A DNA stretch of 64,000 bases, taken from the NCBI GenBank assembly GCA_963971405.1, contig OZ020487.1, forward strand, positions 13,737,344 to 13,801,343, given 5' to 3'. Below are positions 52,900-62,096 of the stretch, piece after piece. Position numbers and translations under genes: made by a program. The DNA comes from Psococerastis gibbosa. Its lineage: Eukaryota > Arthropoda > Insecta > Psocodea > Psocidae. Below the pieces are notes generated by a model, which saw only the letters and a program-made list of their open reading frames with translations, had not been told where the DNA came from and made no database searches. Every line of letters begins with the position of its first letter. The stretch's first letter is position 1.

Positions 52900-54885
52900 C
52901 CTCTCCCATCATGTGTCGTCTCAGATATGGGCTTTCCTCCGCCGTCTTCGGTAGGTGGTCCTGCTCTACGTTGTCGAGCAATCTCTGTCTATGTGTTCCA
53001 ACAAGGCTTCTACCCTCACGGAAGCTCTCCTTTGTGGTTCGGTCTTCAGGAAGTCTCTGGACGTGACCGAGCTCGTTTTACTCTAGACCACAAATCAGAA
53101 AAGGCTGCTTGCTTTCAATCCAAGAATGCATTTCGGGTTACATTTTAACTGGCTACCAGCCTGAATGGGACTTTCGTACAGCTTCGAACCTGTACCGTTC
53201 CACGAATTAGTGTTGGTCAAACCAGTTGATTGGAAATAGTATAGAGTACACTTCCTGTCCCTGTCCGTCTGCCCGTCTAGCCTATGTTTCCGCTCGGCGC
53301 TTTCACTCTTGAAAATGATCGTCTGCGGACAGTTATAAAATGTATGCGTAATGTATAGTATTCCCAGGAACTGATCTTTGAGTCTGTTTTGGGGAGGAGA
53401 GCAGTCGATAAAAAAATCTAATTAATAGTTAATAGCTCTCATATTCATTACCTTCGCCGTTTTGACACATTTCTTATAAAGATTTGGAAGGGGGGGGGGG
53501 GTCTTTCCGAAAATCAGTTTCGACTGACGGCTCAATCTTTTGGGTATGGGAAAACGTATCCTGCATACATTGTACCATCGGATTTGACTGTTGGCAGAGT
53601 GCCTCTAATACTGTACCAGATAACAAACAAATGTGACGACCACGGCACGGACCTTGGCTGGTGTGGAATAATGTAGGAGTAACGGTCAAAGCGGCAAGTG
53701 TCTAAACTCTAATGCCTACTGACTGTACTTGTAAATGTACTGTCTCAGACGCCCAACAACCAAGTCTGGCACTATTTTCATGCGTAAAGGTTGTTACTTT
53801 CTTCTCGCATTGCTAATGAACGGGATTGGTTGCAGGGTTCGGGAAAGGTTTAGTAGATAGCAGTAATTTTCCGGTATTTTTAATTTTTTATCGGGTACTT
53901 GTTTTATTTGGGGTTTGTGGGTTAGATGAGAAAATGCCCGAAGTCGGGAGGTCTGTGCTTGGGTGAGTACTGGTAGAGGTCGCGGCGCGCAGTCAAGGTG
54001 TTCCGCTACCAGAGAGCACCCACTACCCGGTACACAGACAGCTGTTCAGCTCAATGCCAGTACACGTTTATCTGAAAATTTATGGTCGCTATGTAGGCTA
54101 CTTTGTGGGAATTTGTGGTGATAGTAGGCCAATCACCACAGTATTTTTTAATGAGCATAGGTTTATTTCGCATACCGGTTTATTCCGCAATCTGTTCCGG
54201 CTGTGCTGTGCTTGGCCAAAGGGTGTATTTTTATTGCTTCTTTCTCGAACTTTTTTTTAGAAATTTAGATTACCTGCTTCCAGTTGAGTGTATTAGAGTG
54301 TACCTATTGGTATTGACTCTACAGGAGCCTGGTGGGGGGGGGGGGGGGGGTCAATAAAGTTATTATTTTTTTATTTATAAGAGGCCAGTGTCTAGGATTT
54401 TGTTAGGGCGAGGAGAGTTCTCCTGAGTTCAGGTGACTTAATATATATATATATATTTATTTATTTTTATATTATAAATTATATTATAAAAGGTTAATCG
54501 CAGCTTAATGGAGAATGTTTGTCAGCACAGACATGAATATTGCTTTTGACACTTGAAATAGCACATGGTTGGAACTCCTCTGGTCGAATATAACATCTAA
54601 AAACTGCTAAGGGTGGCTTCCGACATCGTTGGTAAAGCTAAGCGAAGTCTAAAGGAAGTCGCCATGTTTTTTTTTATTCTTGTGCACCTTTTCCGCAGCT
54701 TTGAAGCTAAGATGGTGGGAGTGGCCCTCCACCGTTCGTCTTAAGGTTTTTGCATTTTGTTGCAAAGTTCCCAGAAAATATTGATAATCGAGTGAGGTCA
54801 CACACCTTTGAAGAAATGTTCTTCTACAATTTAGTAAGCAGCCGTCTCTAGCATAGCTAAGCTACAGTTATAATGTAAGGAGAGC
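52900..54885. other. Unassigned stretch
   Basis: Homopolymers: 12 G (53490-53501) and 17 G (54334-54350, the longest in the window), plus a TA/ATTT run (54441-54470). ATGCCCGAAGTCGGGAGG... at about 53934 is followed by GTGAGT at about 53962, a donor-like site, but nothing else supports an exon. Frames of 60-85 codons are not credible. Confidence 0.4.
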
Positions 54886-54887
54886 AC

Positions 54888-55035
54888 CTTGCTACATTGT
54901 CTGGCCATTCTTCGGAGGGTGTTTAAGCAGGCCGGTCAAAGGCCTTACTAGTTGGGTGTAAGTGAGGGGGTTATTTAGCCTTAATTGTTCTCCGTTGGCT
55001 TTGTAATAAAAATAAAAGTCATTATTTATTTATTA
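54888..55035 (+). mobile_element. tRNA-derived SINE, family A, 5'-truncated
   Basis: CTTGCTACATTGTCTGGCCA, TTCTTCGGAGGGTG, AGTTGGGTGTAAGTGAGGG and TTGGCTTTGTAATAAAAATA, then a TTTATTTATTATTTATT tail. Lacks the tRNA-like head. Confidence 0.7.
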
Positions 55036-55037
55036 TT

Positions 55038-55440
55038 TATTGGAAGGGACTGGGCCGGCATTTCCAGTCATATAACCTCGGGTAGTCGCGATTTTGATGA
55101 CTGCCACATCCCTTGTTTCAAAACGTATAGGAAAATTTCTTCTATGGTTCCACATTTCCCCTCAAAATAGTTCTTTTGTGGGCATGATAGAGTTGGTCCG
55201 GTGATTTTATTATTTTTCTTCGATGGTAGGCTACGCCTGAATTTTTACGATTATACTGTCGTGCACACGTGATATGCTAGACAACTCAGCTGCGGTTATT
55301 GAGCTTATGAGCAGTCCGATTGATTCCTCCGATCACTAATTCATCGTTATAACCATCGTTGAAGATTCCTGGCCGCTTCAACAACATTATTCCGAAATTC
55401 TTCTCTCGATGCTGCGTACCTTTTCCAGTTGGAGACATTA
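55038..55440. other. Unassigned, possibly LINE upstream debris
   Basis: On the + strand near 55308-55345 a frame reads SSPIDSSDH, reminiscent of the SDH motif of LINE endonucleases, but stops interrupt it immediately. Otherwise unassigned. Confidence 0.3.
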
Positions 55441-55444
55441 AGCT

Positions 55445-56641
55445 TCGGAATATGACGCAATGATCGAAGGGCTGGAGAGGGGTGAGAGGGTGGCTACGGT
55501 TCAAATCGACCTATCTAAATGTTTTGACGTAGTCAACCATTCGATTGCAGTGGAGAAGCTAAAATGCTTGGGAATTAATGGATCGCTATTAGAGTGGTTT
55601 CGGTCATATTTTTCGGACAGAAGGCAAATAGTGCAAATAACCAGCCCTAAAGGTACCGCAAATAGCTCACCATTGCCAATTAAGCATGGAATATTTCAAG
55701 GGAGTGGATTAGGCCCCCTAATTTTTTTGATTTATACAAACCAACTATCAAATATTCCTATTAAATCAAAGATGGTCACCTTTGCAGACGATATAGGTAT
55801 CGTGGTGAGAGCCCCTGATAGCGAAAGACTCCAACAAGAAATCGAAAATGATACAAAAAAAGTCATGACCTGGATAAAACAACATAAACTAATACCTAAT
55901 CTAAAAAAGACCAAGGTCATGTACCCCAGCTACCGACAAACCAACAGTGTAAATAGAAATCTGATATATAATGGCCAAATAATTGAGGAAATAAACGAAA
56001 TCAAGTACTTGGGTATCACCATAGACAACAAGTTGACATGGAAACCACACATTGATAAATTACAAAAAAACCTCCGATCTATCAGCTACATATTATACAA
56101 TCTACGGCGGTTTTTCCCACAATCAGCGTTAATCACTCTATATAAAGCATGGTACCAAGCCAAACTAAGTTACTGCATAGGCATATGGGGGGGAGCAGCA
56201 GCGACCCATATTCAACCATTACGAACGGCACAAAATTATACAGTAAAAACTCTCACAAGAAGCCATAGATGGTCACACTCAAACACAATATATAAAATGA
56301 ATAAACTGCTGCCCATAAACCTCCTATACAATAAAAATTTGCTAATGTTTACCACAAAACATATTGCAACAATAAACACACGTAATAATGCAAGACAACA
56401 CACAACAAGATCAACAGCCTACCATACTCTCCCCCTTCCCCACTGGAACCTGACAAACTCAAGACGATCATTACGATATAAGGCAACGACCCTGTACAAC
56501 TTACTCACTAAGGACTTACACTCTAACAAACACGAGTATCCCACAGTAGACAACGACAACACTGACAAGAACACAAGAACAGCTATTTACAAGACAATCA
56601 TTAGAATATGGACGAGGAAAGAACTGGACAAATTACAATAG
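55445..56641 (+). CDS. Non-LTR retrotransposon reverse transcriptase fragment, ~398 codons
   Basis: The frame is open from about 55445 to the stop at 56639-56641; the first ATG is 55460. It starts in the RT palm, so the endonuclease and RT fingers are missing. Motifs in order: A (TVQIDLSKCFDVV, Asp catalytic), B (GIFQGSGLGPLIFLIYTNQL), C (TFADDIGIVV with the catalytic Asp pair), D (KLIPNLKKTKVM), E (YLGITIDNKLTWKPHIDKL). A thumb follows with YKAWYQAKLSYCIGIWGG and a basic tail. F-A-D-D and the E motif place it among non-LTR elements of the Jockey/I-like branch; it is clearly different from the RT at 31737. The frame is intact to its end, so the copy is fairly young. It encodes a mobile protein, not a host gene. 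Confidence 0.93.
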   Translation, partial: SEYDAMIEGLERGERVATVQIDLSKCFDVVNHSIAVEKLKCLGINGSLLEWFRSYFSDRRQIVQITSPKGTANSSPLPIKHGIFQGSGLGPLIFLIYTNQLSNIPIKSKMVTFADDIGIVVRAPDSERLQQEIENDTKKVMTWIKQHKLIPNLKKTKVMYPSYRQTNSVNRNLIYNGQIIEEINEIKYLGITIDNKLTWKPHIDKLQKNLRSISYILYNLRRFFPQSALITLYKAWYQAKLSYCIGIWGGAAATHIQPLRTAQNYTVKTLTRSHRWSHSNTIYKMNKLLPINLLYNKNLLMFTTKHIATINTRNNARQHTTRSTAYHTLPLPHWNLTNSRRSLRYKATTLYNLLTKDLHSNKHEYPTVDNDNTDKNTRTAIYKTIIRIWTRKELDKLQ

Positions 56642-56875
56642 TAATGCGACGACAAATTACAATAGTTGTAATGAGTAATTGTTTGTTTCTAATTTTTTAA
56701 TTTTAATAATATTTTATTTTTAATAATCTAAGTAAATATATATAATACCGTAGTCTTAGTTTAGTGCTACCCTCGCACGCCCATGGCATGAGGGGGCACT
56801 ACTTTATATATGTACCGAGAAAAAATGTAAAGAAATTACACGGATTTATTATTATTATTATTATTATTATATATT
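56642..56875 (+). mobile_element. LINE 3' UTR with stem-loop and (ATT)n tail
   Basis: A 3' UTR of about 200 bp. At 56762-56801 TAGTGC pairs with GCACTA and CCCTC with GAGGG around CCATGG. GTAAAGAAATTACACGGATT follows, then (ATT)n (56844-56870). The tail replaces poly(A) and marks the 3' end of the inserted element. A related 3' end is at 58925-59056. Confidence 0.75.
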
Positions 56876-56884
56876 AGTTCTTCC

Positions 56885-57439
56885 AAGACATCGTCCATCC
56901 GTCGTTTGCTCGGACGCCCCTTTGATCATCTGCTCCCTGCCCTTGTTTTGAGGACTTCTTTGGATGTCATTCATTCCCTTCACATGCCTGAGCCGCCCTA
57001 CCAAGATCGGGTTCGCTGGCTTTCAAGTGCCCCAAGCAGAAGTCCTCCATTAGCTTAGAGTCCCCCTGCATACTGAAAGATTTTGATGATACCGTAAGTT
57101 TACTCCCATATAATGGTACCGAACGGTACCGCGTGAACTTAGTTGAGTTATTCCACAAGGCCCTCTGTTTATACTCAACTAGGGCCTTATAGTGTTCAGA
57201 TTCCCTGCTTGTGCTTGTGTTTGAAGGCTTAGTGTATACAATGTCTAACTTTCCCCAACTCGAAAACTTATGATTCACTCACTAATTGAAATTTACCCAC
57301 AAACTGTAAACATGCCGGCATTTGACAAGTGGATGAATTAAGCCTTAGCGCCTCGCCCTGGTAAGGTTGATCCAATGCCTCGTCTTATTGAATCAGCTGT
57401 CGCTTCAGTAGGTGAAAATAAGGGAAGACGCCATGTTTT
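56885..57439. other. Unassigned stretch
   Basis: The 103-codon minus frame at 56967-57278 has no domain. The sequence near 57340-57420 (CGCCTCGCCCTGG, CGCTTCAGTAGGTG) is unique. Confidence 0.4.
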
Positions 57440-57665
57440 TTGCTTTCCTAATTTTGCACTAGTACATGGATTTCGAGCTTTAAACGGATTTTCCCGGATA
57501 CGTGGTGTTTCCGAAATGTCTTTCTGTCTAAGCATCGATTTGTGGACAAATTACTCGATGGATTTAGACAGAATTAGACATGTAGGTCTACAAAAATTTT
57601 ATCTTGGGGCAATTTTTCTCTATTTTGGGATAACTTAATTTTGGTGGGTTTAAATATACAACATA
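57440..57665 (+). mobile_element. Family E repeat, fragment
   Basis: TTGCTTTCCTAATTTTGCAC, AAACGGATTTTCCCGG, CCGAAATGTCTTTCTGTCTA, ATTTGTGGACAAATTACTCG, GACATGTAGGTCTACAAAAA, ATTTTGGGATAACTTAATTT. The terminal hairpin is degraded. Confidence 0.6.
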
Positions 57666-57804
57666 ATTAAACCAGAAGAAACATTGTAAATATCTCACAT
57701 TATACAGTGACGTAATAAAACATTAACCAACCGTGCAATAATTTCTTACTTTAACGTCTAACGAAATTTCGTCAGCATTGATAATAAGTGAGTCATGCTG
57801 AGCG

Positions 57805-57989
57805 CAGATCATTGATTGGTTGTTGAACTCTCCTGTAGATATGAAATCCGCGATGGTTGGTAGCATGCCGGCGCCGTGTGACAAGGAGTCGTGGTGGTCC
57901 GCCTGTTGGAAGGACTGCTCGCCGTGCCCCGCATGCGCAGAAGGAGCCGTCGAGTGTGGCCATCAGCAGCTTCTGAGCGCTCTCCGAAG
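57805..57989 (+). promoter_or_regulatory. Candidate promoter and 5' UTR of the 58-60 kb gene
   Basis: An inverted CCAAT box (TGATTGGTTG, about 57812-57821) lies ~110 bp upstream of CCGCATGCGCAG (57929-57940), close to the NRF-1/ewg site. The ~230 bp are GC- and CpG-rich in AT-rich surroundings, typical of an animal promoter without a TATA box. The candidate start codon follows at 57990. Confidence 0.4.
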
Positions 57990-58050
57990 ATGGGTGAAGC
58001 GGATAACGCGGCGGAAACCCTGTTTGGGCTGTCAGCGGCGAATGAACAAG
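57990..58050 (+). CDS. Candidate first coding exon
   Basis: ATG in a strong context (GAAGATGG) opens MGEADNAAETLFGLSAANEQ, acidic and Ala-rich as many N-termini are. It is cut after 61 nt by AACAAG|GTAGGA, a good splice donor, leaving phase 1. The exon at 59791 needs phase 0, so at least one further exon must lie between them, or the other frame is used: the frame starting at 57820 (MLNSPVDMKSAM..., Cys-rich in its middle) reaches the same donor in phase 0. Neither translation is recognised. The two-frame ambiguity is caused by GC-rich DNA lacking stops. Confidence 0.35.
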
Positions 58051-58051
58051 G

Positions 58052-58924
58052 TAGGAGTGCGTTGGGCTGTGCCCATTGTAGGGAGCGGGAAGTGTGTATT
58101 AGGAAAAGATTGGGGTTCTGTAGGCCTAGCATGTATACCCAACGTATTCGTTAAAGAGGGGTTTTGGGTGGATTGTATGGTAGGCTAGCTGCAAATACCA
58201 AATAGAATGGTTGCCAATGAGGTTCATTTGTGACGTCATTTTGTAGATGGCAGCACCAGTTGCAATGATATCAAAGCGTTGATTTTTCCATAAGCCTAAA
58301 TAATATTTTAAAATTATTTTATTTTATGTATTATTTTAAAGTGATATTTTTCTATCAATCATGGAGAATATATATATTAAATTATATGCAGCGAAATATG
58401 GTCCAGGCATAGTAAAAATATTTAAAAAAATATATTAAAATAATTAATTAGATGCTAAGAGGTTAGTTTTCACATGGAAACGGCGGCCATTTTGAATAAT
58501 ATGGATATCGGTTTGTCGTCAGCGAACCTAGTGACCAAAACTGTCCCTACAGAACCTCATCCCGTTCTTGTCGCTCACTAGTTTCCAGAACTTGTATGGT
58601 TGCCAACGGTTACCATTCTTGCCGATCTTTAGGTACCGCAATTTCGTAACTGAGTGGTAGCTTACCATACACTTTATCCTAGGCACTCCGAACGCACCCT
58701 AAATCTATTTCGGCGCTGATCACTGCGCAGTCCTATTTCCAAGACCCGTTAACAATTCGTTGACGTTAGGACACTTAAAATAGTGGAAAGTGGGAATGCG
58801 CTGTGGAACGGTGAGACAACCGATTGCCTTATAATTATAAATATTTAAATTTACCGCCTTCTACTTTCATTTATGGCTCTATGATCGATATTTCATGAGA
58901 ATTTAATAATTATATACTGTATAT
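58052..58924. other. Putative intron with regulatory-like motifs
   Basis: A perfect CRE TGACGTCA at 58231-58238 has CCAAT at about 58214. GGCGGCCATTTTG (about 58481-58493) is YY1-like. No coding exon is visible; a long AT-rich block spans 58300-58450. Confidence 0.35.
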
Positions 58925-59056
58925 ATTATTAAATAAGTTATTATTATTAAGGGGGGCCCAGCACGGGAGAAATCCTTTGGGCCACCCCTACTTCATTATA
59001 TTCTCACTGTATATGTAATATTGAAGAAACCCAATACATTTATTATTATTATTCTA
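58925..59056 (+). mobile_element. LINE 3' end with stem-loop and (ATT)n tail
   Basis: At 58950-58989 AGGGG/CCCCT and GGCCCA/TGGGCC form a strong hairpin. TATATGTAATATTGAAGAAA and CCCAATACATTTATTATTAT follow. The order hairpin, TATATGTA, GAAGAAA/AAGAAAT, ATT repeats parallels the end of the RT element at 56641-56875, so this is a very short 5'-truncated relative. Confidence 0.65.
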
Positions 59057-59108
59057 AAACCTTTTAGTGTGGGTGTTTGATTCACACTTAATCTACTCGG
59101 GGCGTGTT

Positions 59109-59203
59109 CATGCTAGAGCTACAGGTAGGATAGGAAAGGAATTTAAGTTTTTTTTTTTTTTTTTAAAGCACTTAAGTTCCTTTCCTACCTGTAGCTCTAG
59201 CTT
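59109..59203. repeat. Perfect-looking hairpin with a 15-T loop
   Basis: The left arm TGCTAGAGCTACAGGTAGGA (59109-59145, continuing AAAGGAATTTAAG) pairs with the right arm (59172-59203: CTTAAGTTCCTTTCCTACCT, GTAGCTCTAG). The loop is T15 plus AAAGCA. AAGCACTTAAG and CTTTAAGTGCTTC repeat around the right arm. Only a 5-bp indel and a few mismatches separate the arms. Confidence 0.8.
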
Positions 59204-59204
59204 T

Positions 59205-59543
59205 AAGTGCTTCATAAGGTCAGTGGAAAACACTGAAACGCCAATTCTTTTAGGATGTAGGATTTAGTTTGCATGTTAGCTCTTGTAGAAGTCTTGACCG
59301 GCCGGCATCGTACTACAGTTTTTAAAGGTGAGTAAATAGATATAGGTTATTTTTGATAGTCAAAATGTACTGCATTATATGGAATTCAAGGTAAGGTACG
59401 ATTATTATATATTTTCTGGTCAGTTCCTGGAGGATGTAGGGTTCAAAATTTGACTGACGCGTTTAAACGCTGGCAAGCCGTTACTTGTAGCTAATGGTCA
59501 AAATTTGCTCGGTGCACACATATCCTGTGTAACATAATAGTGA
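59205..59543. other. Unassigned stretch
   Basis: GTGAGT at 59328 after TTTTTAAAG is a donor-like site, but no in-phase exon fits; see rejected items. Confidence 0.35.
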
Positions 59544-59544
59544 C

Positions 59545-59768
59545 ATTCGGACGAGGTAGAACCTCTTCCCCTCCGCCCCCCACTCCCCGCCTCCTGGCGC
59601 TACAGCCTTTGTGGGGCCTTGGATTACTCCTCAATGTCGCGCTACTACGCAAGGGGTCGAGCGCCCTCCGATGCCGCTCACGGACGCCTATGTTTCTTAT
59701 TAGGTCTTTCTCCTCGACGTTGTTCAGCCACCTTGGCCTTGGTCTTCCCTGTGACGGGAGTTTCATCG
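59545..59768 (-). mobile_element. Non-LTR retrotransposon C-terminal fragment (family P-like), reverse
   Basis: The minus strand frame reads MKLPSQGRPRPRWLNNVEEK, then DLIRNIGVRERHRRALDPLR. This is the GRPRxRWLxxVExDL...G...R..ALDR signature. It ends with RPHKGCSARRRG, comparable with the KALHGR end of 37385-37700. It lies 23 bp upstream of the exon at 59791, that is, inside the preceding intron and in antisense to it. Confidence 0.6.
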
Positions 59769-59790
59769 TGGCTGTATTTTATTGTTGCAG

Positions 59791-59979
59791 ATGCTGGCGC
59801 TGCACCAGGGCATGGACAGACTCCAGCATGAGTTGTCCGCCCAGCGCGATCGCCAGGTACGACTGCAGAGCGTCGAGACTGACATAGCTTTGGACCTGCC
59901 GCCGTCCATACAGTTGCCGGACGGGGAAGAGCTTCCCTACGGCAGCGGCACCCGCCTACATATTCGTGATCCTGAACAG
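59791..59979 (+). CDS. Internal coding exon of a host gene, 63 codons
   Basis: Flanked by a consensus acceptor (TTTTATTGTTGCAG, 59777-59790) and donor (GAACAG|GTATGC at 59979/59980). It is exactly 189 nt and phase 0 at both ends. The frame is GC-rich with mostly G/C third positions, unlike the surroundings. Product: MLALHQGMDRLQHELSAQRD, RQVRLQSVETDIALDLPPSI, QLPDGEELPYGSGTRLHIRD, PEQ. The first ~25 residues have a heptad-like pattern suggesting a coiled-coil; the rest is a Pro/acidic linker. After the donor the frame soon stops (60048), supporting splicing. I do not recognise the family. This is the strongest host-gene evidence in the window; the rest of the gene lies outside or in exons I could not detect. 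Confidence 0.6.
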
Positions 59980-60395
59980 GTATGCACCTTGCTTGATTTA
60001 GTGTGGATACGAAAGGGAAAAACTATTGCCTTGGTAACGTGTGGTTAGCACACAGCCAGATGTTGGTTCTGGTAAGATTAGAAAAGACATGTGTTTTTTT
60101 TAATTCTCATTTTTTTTCGACTGAAAGACTGCAATGGAAAAAATAATTATTTACCGTTCAATATGGCTTTAAACATTATACTATCATATAATTTCATAGT
60201 GCGATATTTCAAGCATAGTTAGTTTTGAATTGTACTGGCATAAAATTAAAATTACATTGTCTTTTGCGCTAACCGCACGCTACGGGAAATTGCATTTTAT
60301 ACGCTAACCGCACGTATGCTACCCGCACCCTACCATGCCTTTTGGCACAAAGAGGCATGTGGTTTATTGAGAATACTGGTCAAACGGTTCCTGGA
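59980..60395. other. Putative intron
   Basis: GCTAACCGCACGCTACGGG and GCTAACCGCACGTATGCTA (near 60270 and 60303) are a small direct repeat; otherwise AT-rich with nothing coding. Confidence 0.4.
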
Positions 60396-60399
60396 CTAA

Positions 60400-60536
60400 G
60401 GCGGGGATTCCACCAACGTCAATAGTGATATTAAATGTTTTTTGACGTGGTAGCAGACATTTTTAAACAGTCTAAAACTGTCTGCTACCACGTCAAAAAA
60501 TTTAATATCACTATTGGTGTTGGTGGAATCCCCGCC
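60400..60536. mobile_element. Harbinger-like MITE, short form (137 bp)
   Basis: TAA at 60397-60399 and CAA at 60537-60539. Ends GGCGGGGATTCCACCAACG and complement. The arms run through TTGACGTGGTAGCAGACA to a loop of only about 15 bp (around 60463-60478). The arm uses the same GACGTGGTAGCAGACAT block as the large forms but has no inner palindrome. Confidence 0.88.
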
Positions 60537-60539
60537 CAA

Positions 60540-61072
60540 GAAACTACTAAATCTCAATCCAAAAGATTGACAGGATAACTCTGTTGACTGTTGGGGCACG
60601 GACCTTTAAAAAACCAGTCATCACATTTGAACTGCATTTAGGCATTGCGGATAATAGGGTGAAACTTTGCCTCAGCCCCTATTCAGATGTTTAGCATTAT
60701 AGAGACTCGACTAAGCCAATTTTGGCATGACCGTTGTTGAGGACGAAGAAAGCGTCAATCTGTCTCCTTCCAATCTAATTGGGCTACTTTTATCAGTCTT
60801 ATCAGGGTTTTCCATGGGCGCACCTACGTGTCCTATGACTTTGGTCCTTCGGGACACCTGTCTGTTGCATCTTTAATAATAATACTAATAAATGATTCGC
60901 AGGCCACCTGAAGAGGAAAAACCTTATGGGTGTGAATAATTTAAAATTCTCCGGAAATACGATTAGAAATGTTTTTATGAGGCAGTGGCGGGTCCAGAGG
61001 CATGCTGCCCCCCCCCCCCCCCGAGAAAAATTAGCGTACACTAAATGAAATAGGACATTCTAAACAAAAACC
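60540..61072. other. Unassigned stretch
   Basis: 15-C run at 61008-61022. Minus frames at 60396-60599 and 60802-61041 are not supported. Confidence 0.4.
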
Positions 61073-61086
61073 TTACCATGGTAACA

Positions 61087-61328
61087 CAGCCGGCCGCCAT
61101 ACCAACTTGAATCCAGCGGACCAGAGCAGGTTCAAAGATGCAGATAACTTGGTCGTGTGCACAGTGCCGGTAGGGAAATATGGTAGGACTTGTCCTGGTC
61201 ACCTCCGAACTAATCGTGTGACTTGACTGTGTTTCCCAAGATGTTCGGAATCCACTATAATCAGGAGGTCCACTGTCCTAAGGGCCCACACCGTGGCCAG
61301 GGACTGTGTCCAACCATGCTACTACTAC
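61087..61328 (+). mobile_element. LINE-like insertion family J with 13-bp target duplication
   Basis: TACCATGGTAACA occurs at 61074-61086 and again at 61329-61341, so the 242 bp between is an insertion. It resembles 15856-15960 in its first half. It ends with GGCCCACACCGTGGCCAGGG, ACTGTGTCCAACCATGCTAC and a (CTA)n tail, a block also found inside the tail at 37431. The microsatellite tail and target duplication indicate retrotransposition of a 5'-truncated LINE or a SINE; no coding domain is visible. Confidence 0.75.
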
Positions 61329-61371
61329 TACCATGGTAACATGAATATGTCTTCCATGTTTAAATTATGAG

Positions 61372-61615
61372 TTTTACTGCTGTAAAAATCGTAAACCCCA
61401 CTATTTTGAACTTATATTTTCACATTTAACCCTCCGGGGGAGACCCCCGGGTCCCCCTTGTTGCCAGTAATATGAATGAGCATTTAAGCATTCTTTTGTA
61501 AGCTTTAAAAAATCAATACTTTACTGCTGTTAAAATGCGTAAAACCCCGCTATTTTGGGCTTATGTTTTCAAACTTTTCCCCCGGGGGTGACCCCCGGGC
61601 CCCCCATTGGCACCA
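61372..61615. repeat. Tandem pair (~147-bp period) with GC-rich hairpins
   Basis: Copy 1 (61372-61467) and copy 2 (61520-61611) share TTACTGCTGTTAAAATGCGT, AAACCCCRCTATTTTG and CTTATRTTTTCA. Then comes a strong stem-loop: CCGGGGGAGACCCCCGG in copy 1 and CCCGGGGGTGACCCCCGGG in copy 2. Both end in a C-rich run and TTGCCA/TTGGCA. Confidence 0.75.
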
Positions 61616-61619
61616 ATCT

Positions 61620-62095
61620 GCATCAGGCGCATGGATTGTACAAGTAATGCACTGTAAATGAATGTGCCTTGTTTCGCTAACAAACACACCAATAAAATTG
61701 AACAATCGTTAGAAATTAATTTGAATTGGTAGGCTACACCCACTTTTCCCGGAATGGCCCCCTCCGAAAATCTGTCCTGGACCCGTCGTTGTTATGAGAA
61801 ATACTGGAGGCCCTGTATTTGGACCACCCTACTCCATAACAGAATTCAAAATTCTTTACTGACCCATTATAATGAATGTTCCGATGCATAAATGCATAGT
61901 GGTGTTTCCAGAATTCATCACAAGAACATTTCTAATAGAGGTGTATATCAGAATAGAGAGAAACACTTCTTTCAATGACATCTCCTTCATAGATATTTTC
62001 TGTAAAATTTGACTTTGTGCGAAAAGCGCATAGTGGAGTCTGGGGGGGGGGGGGGGTGTTCGGCTGTCTCAGAAATCCGCTATGGAAGACCCCAC
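61620..62095. other. Unassigned stretch
   Basis: 15-G run at 62042-62056. The 60-codon minus frame at 61561-61743 overlaps the hairpin repeat and is not a gene. Confidence 0.4.
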
Positions 62096-62096
62096 T

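Noticed and set aside
53934..53968. Short exon MPEVGRSVLG with GTGAGT donor
   Set aside because: Ten codons with no promoter, no acceptor partner and no supporting frame; donor-like GTGAGT is common by chance.
59254..59327. Possible exon between 58050 and 59791 (TTTTAG acceptor, GTGAGT donor at 59328)
   Set aside because: The 74-nt length would make the phases fit, but the in-phase translation hits a stop after four codons. The alternative acceptor at 59266 ends in the wrong phase.
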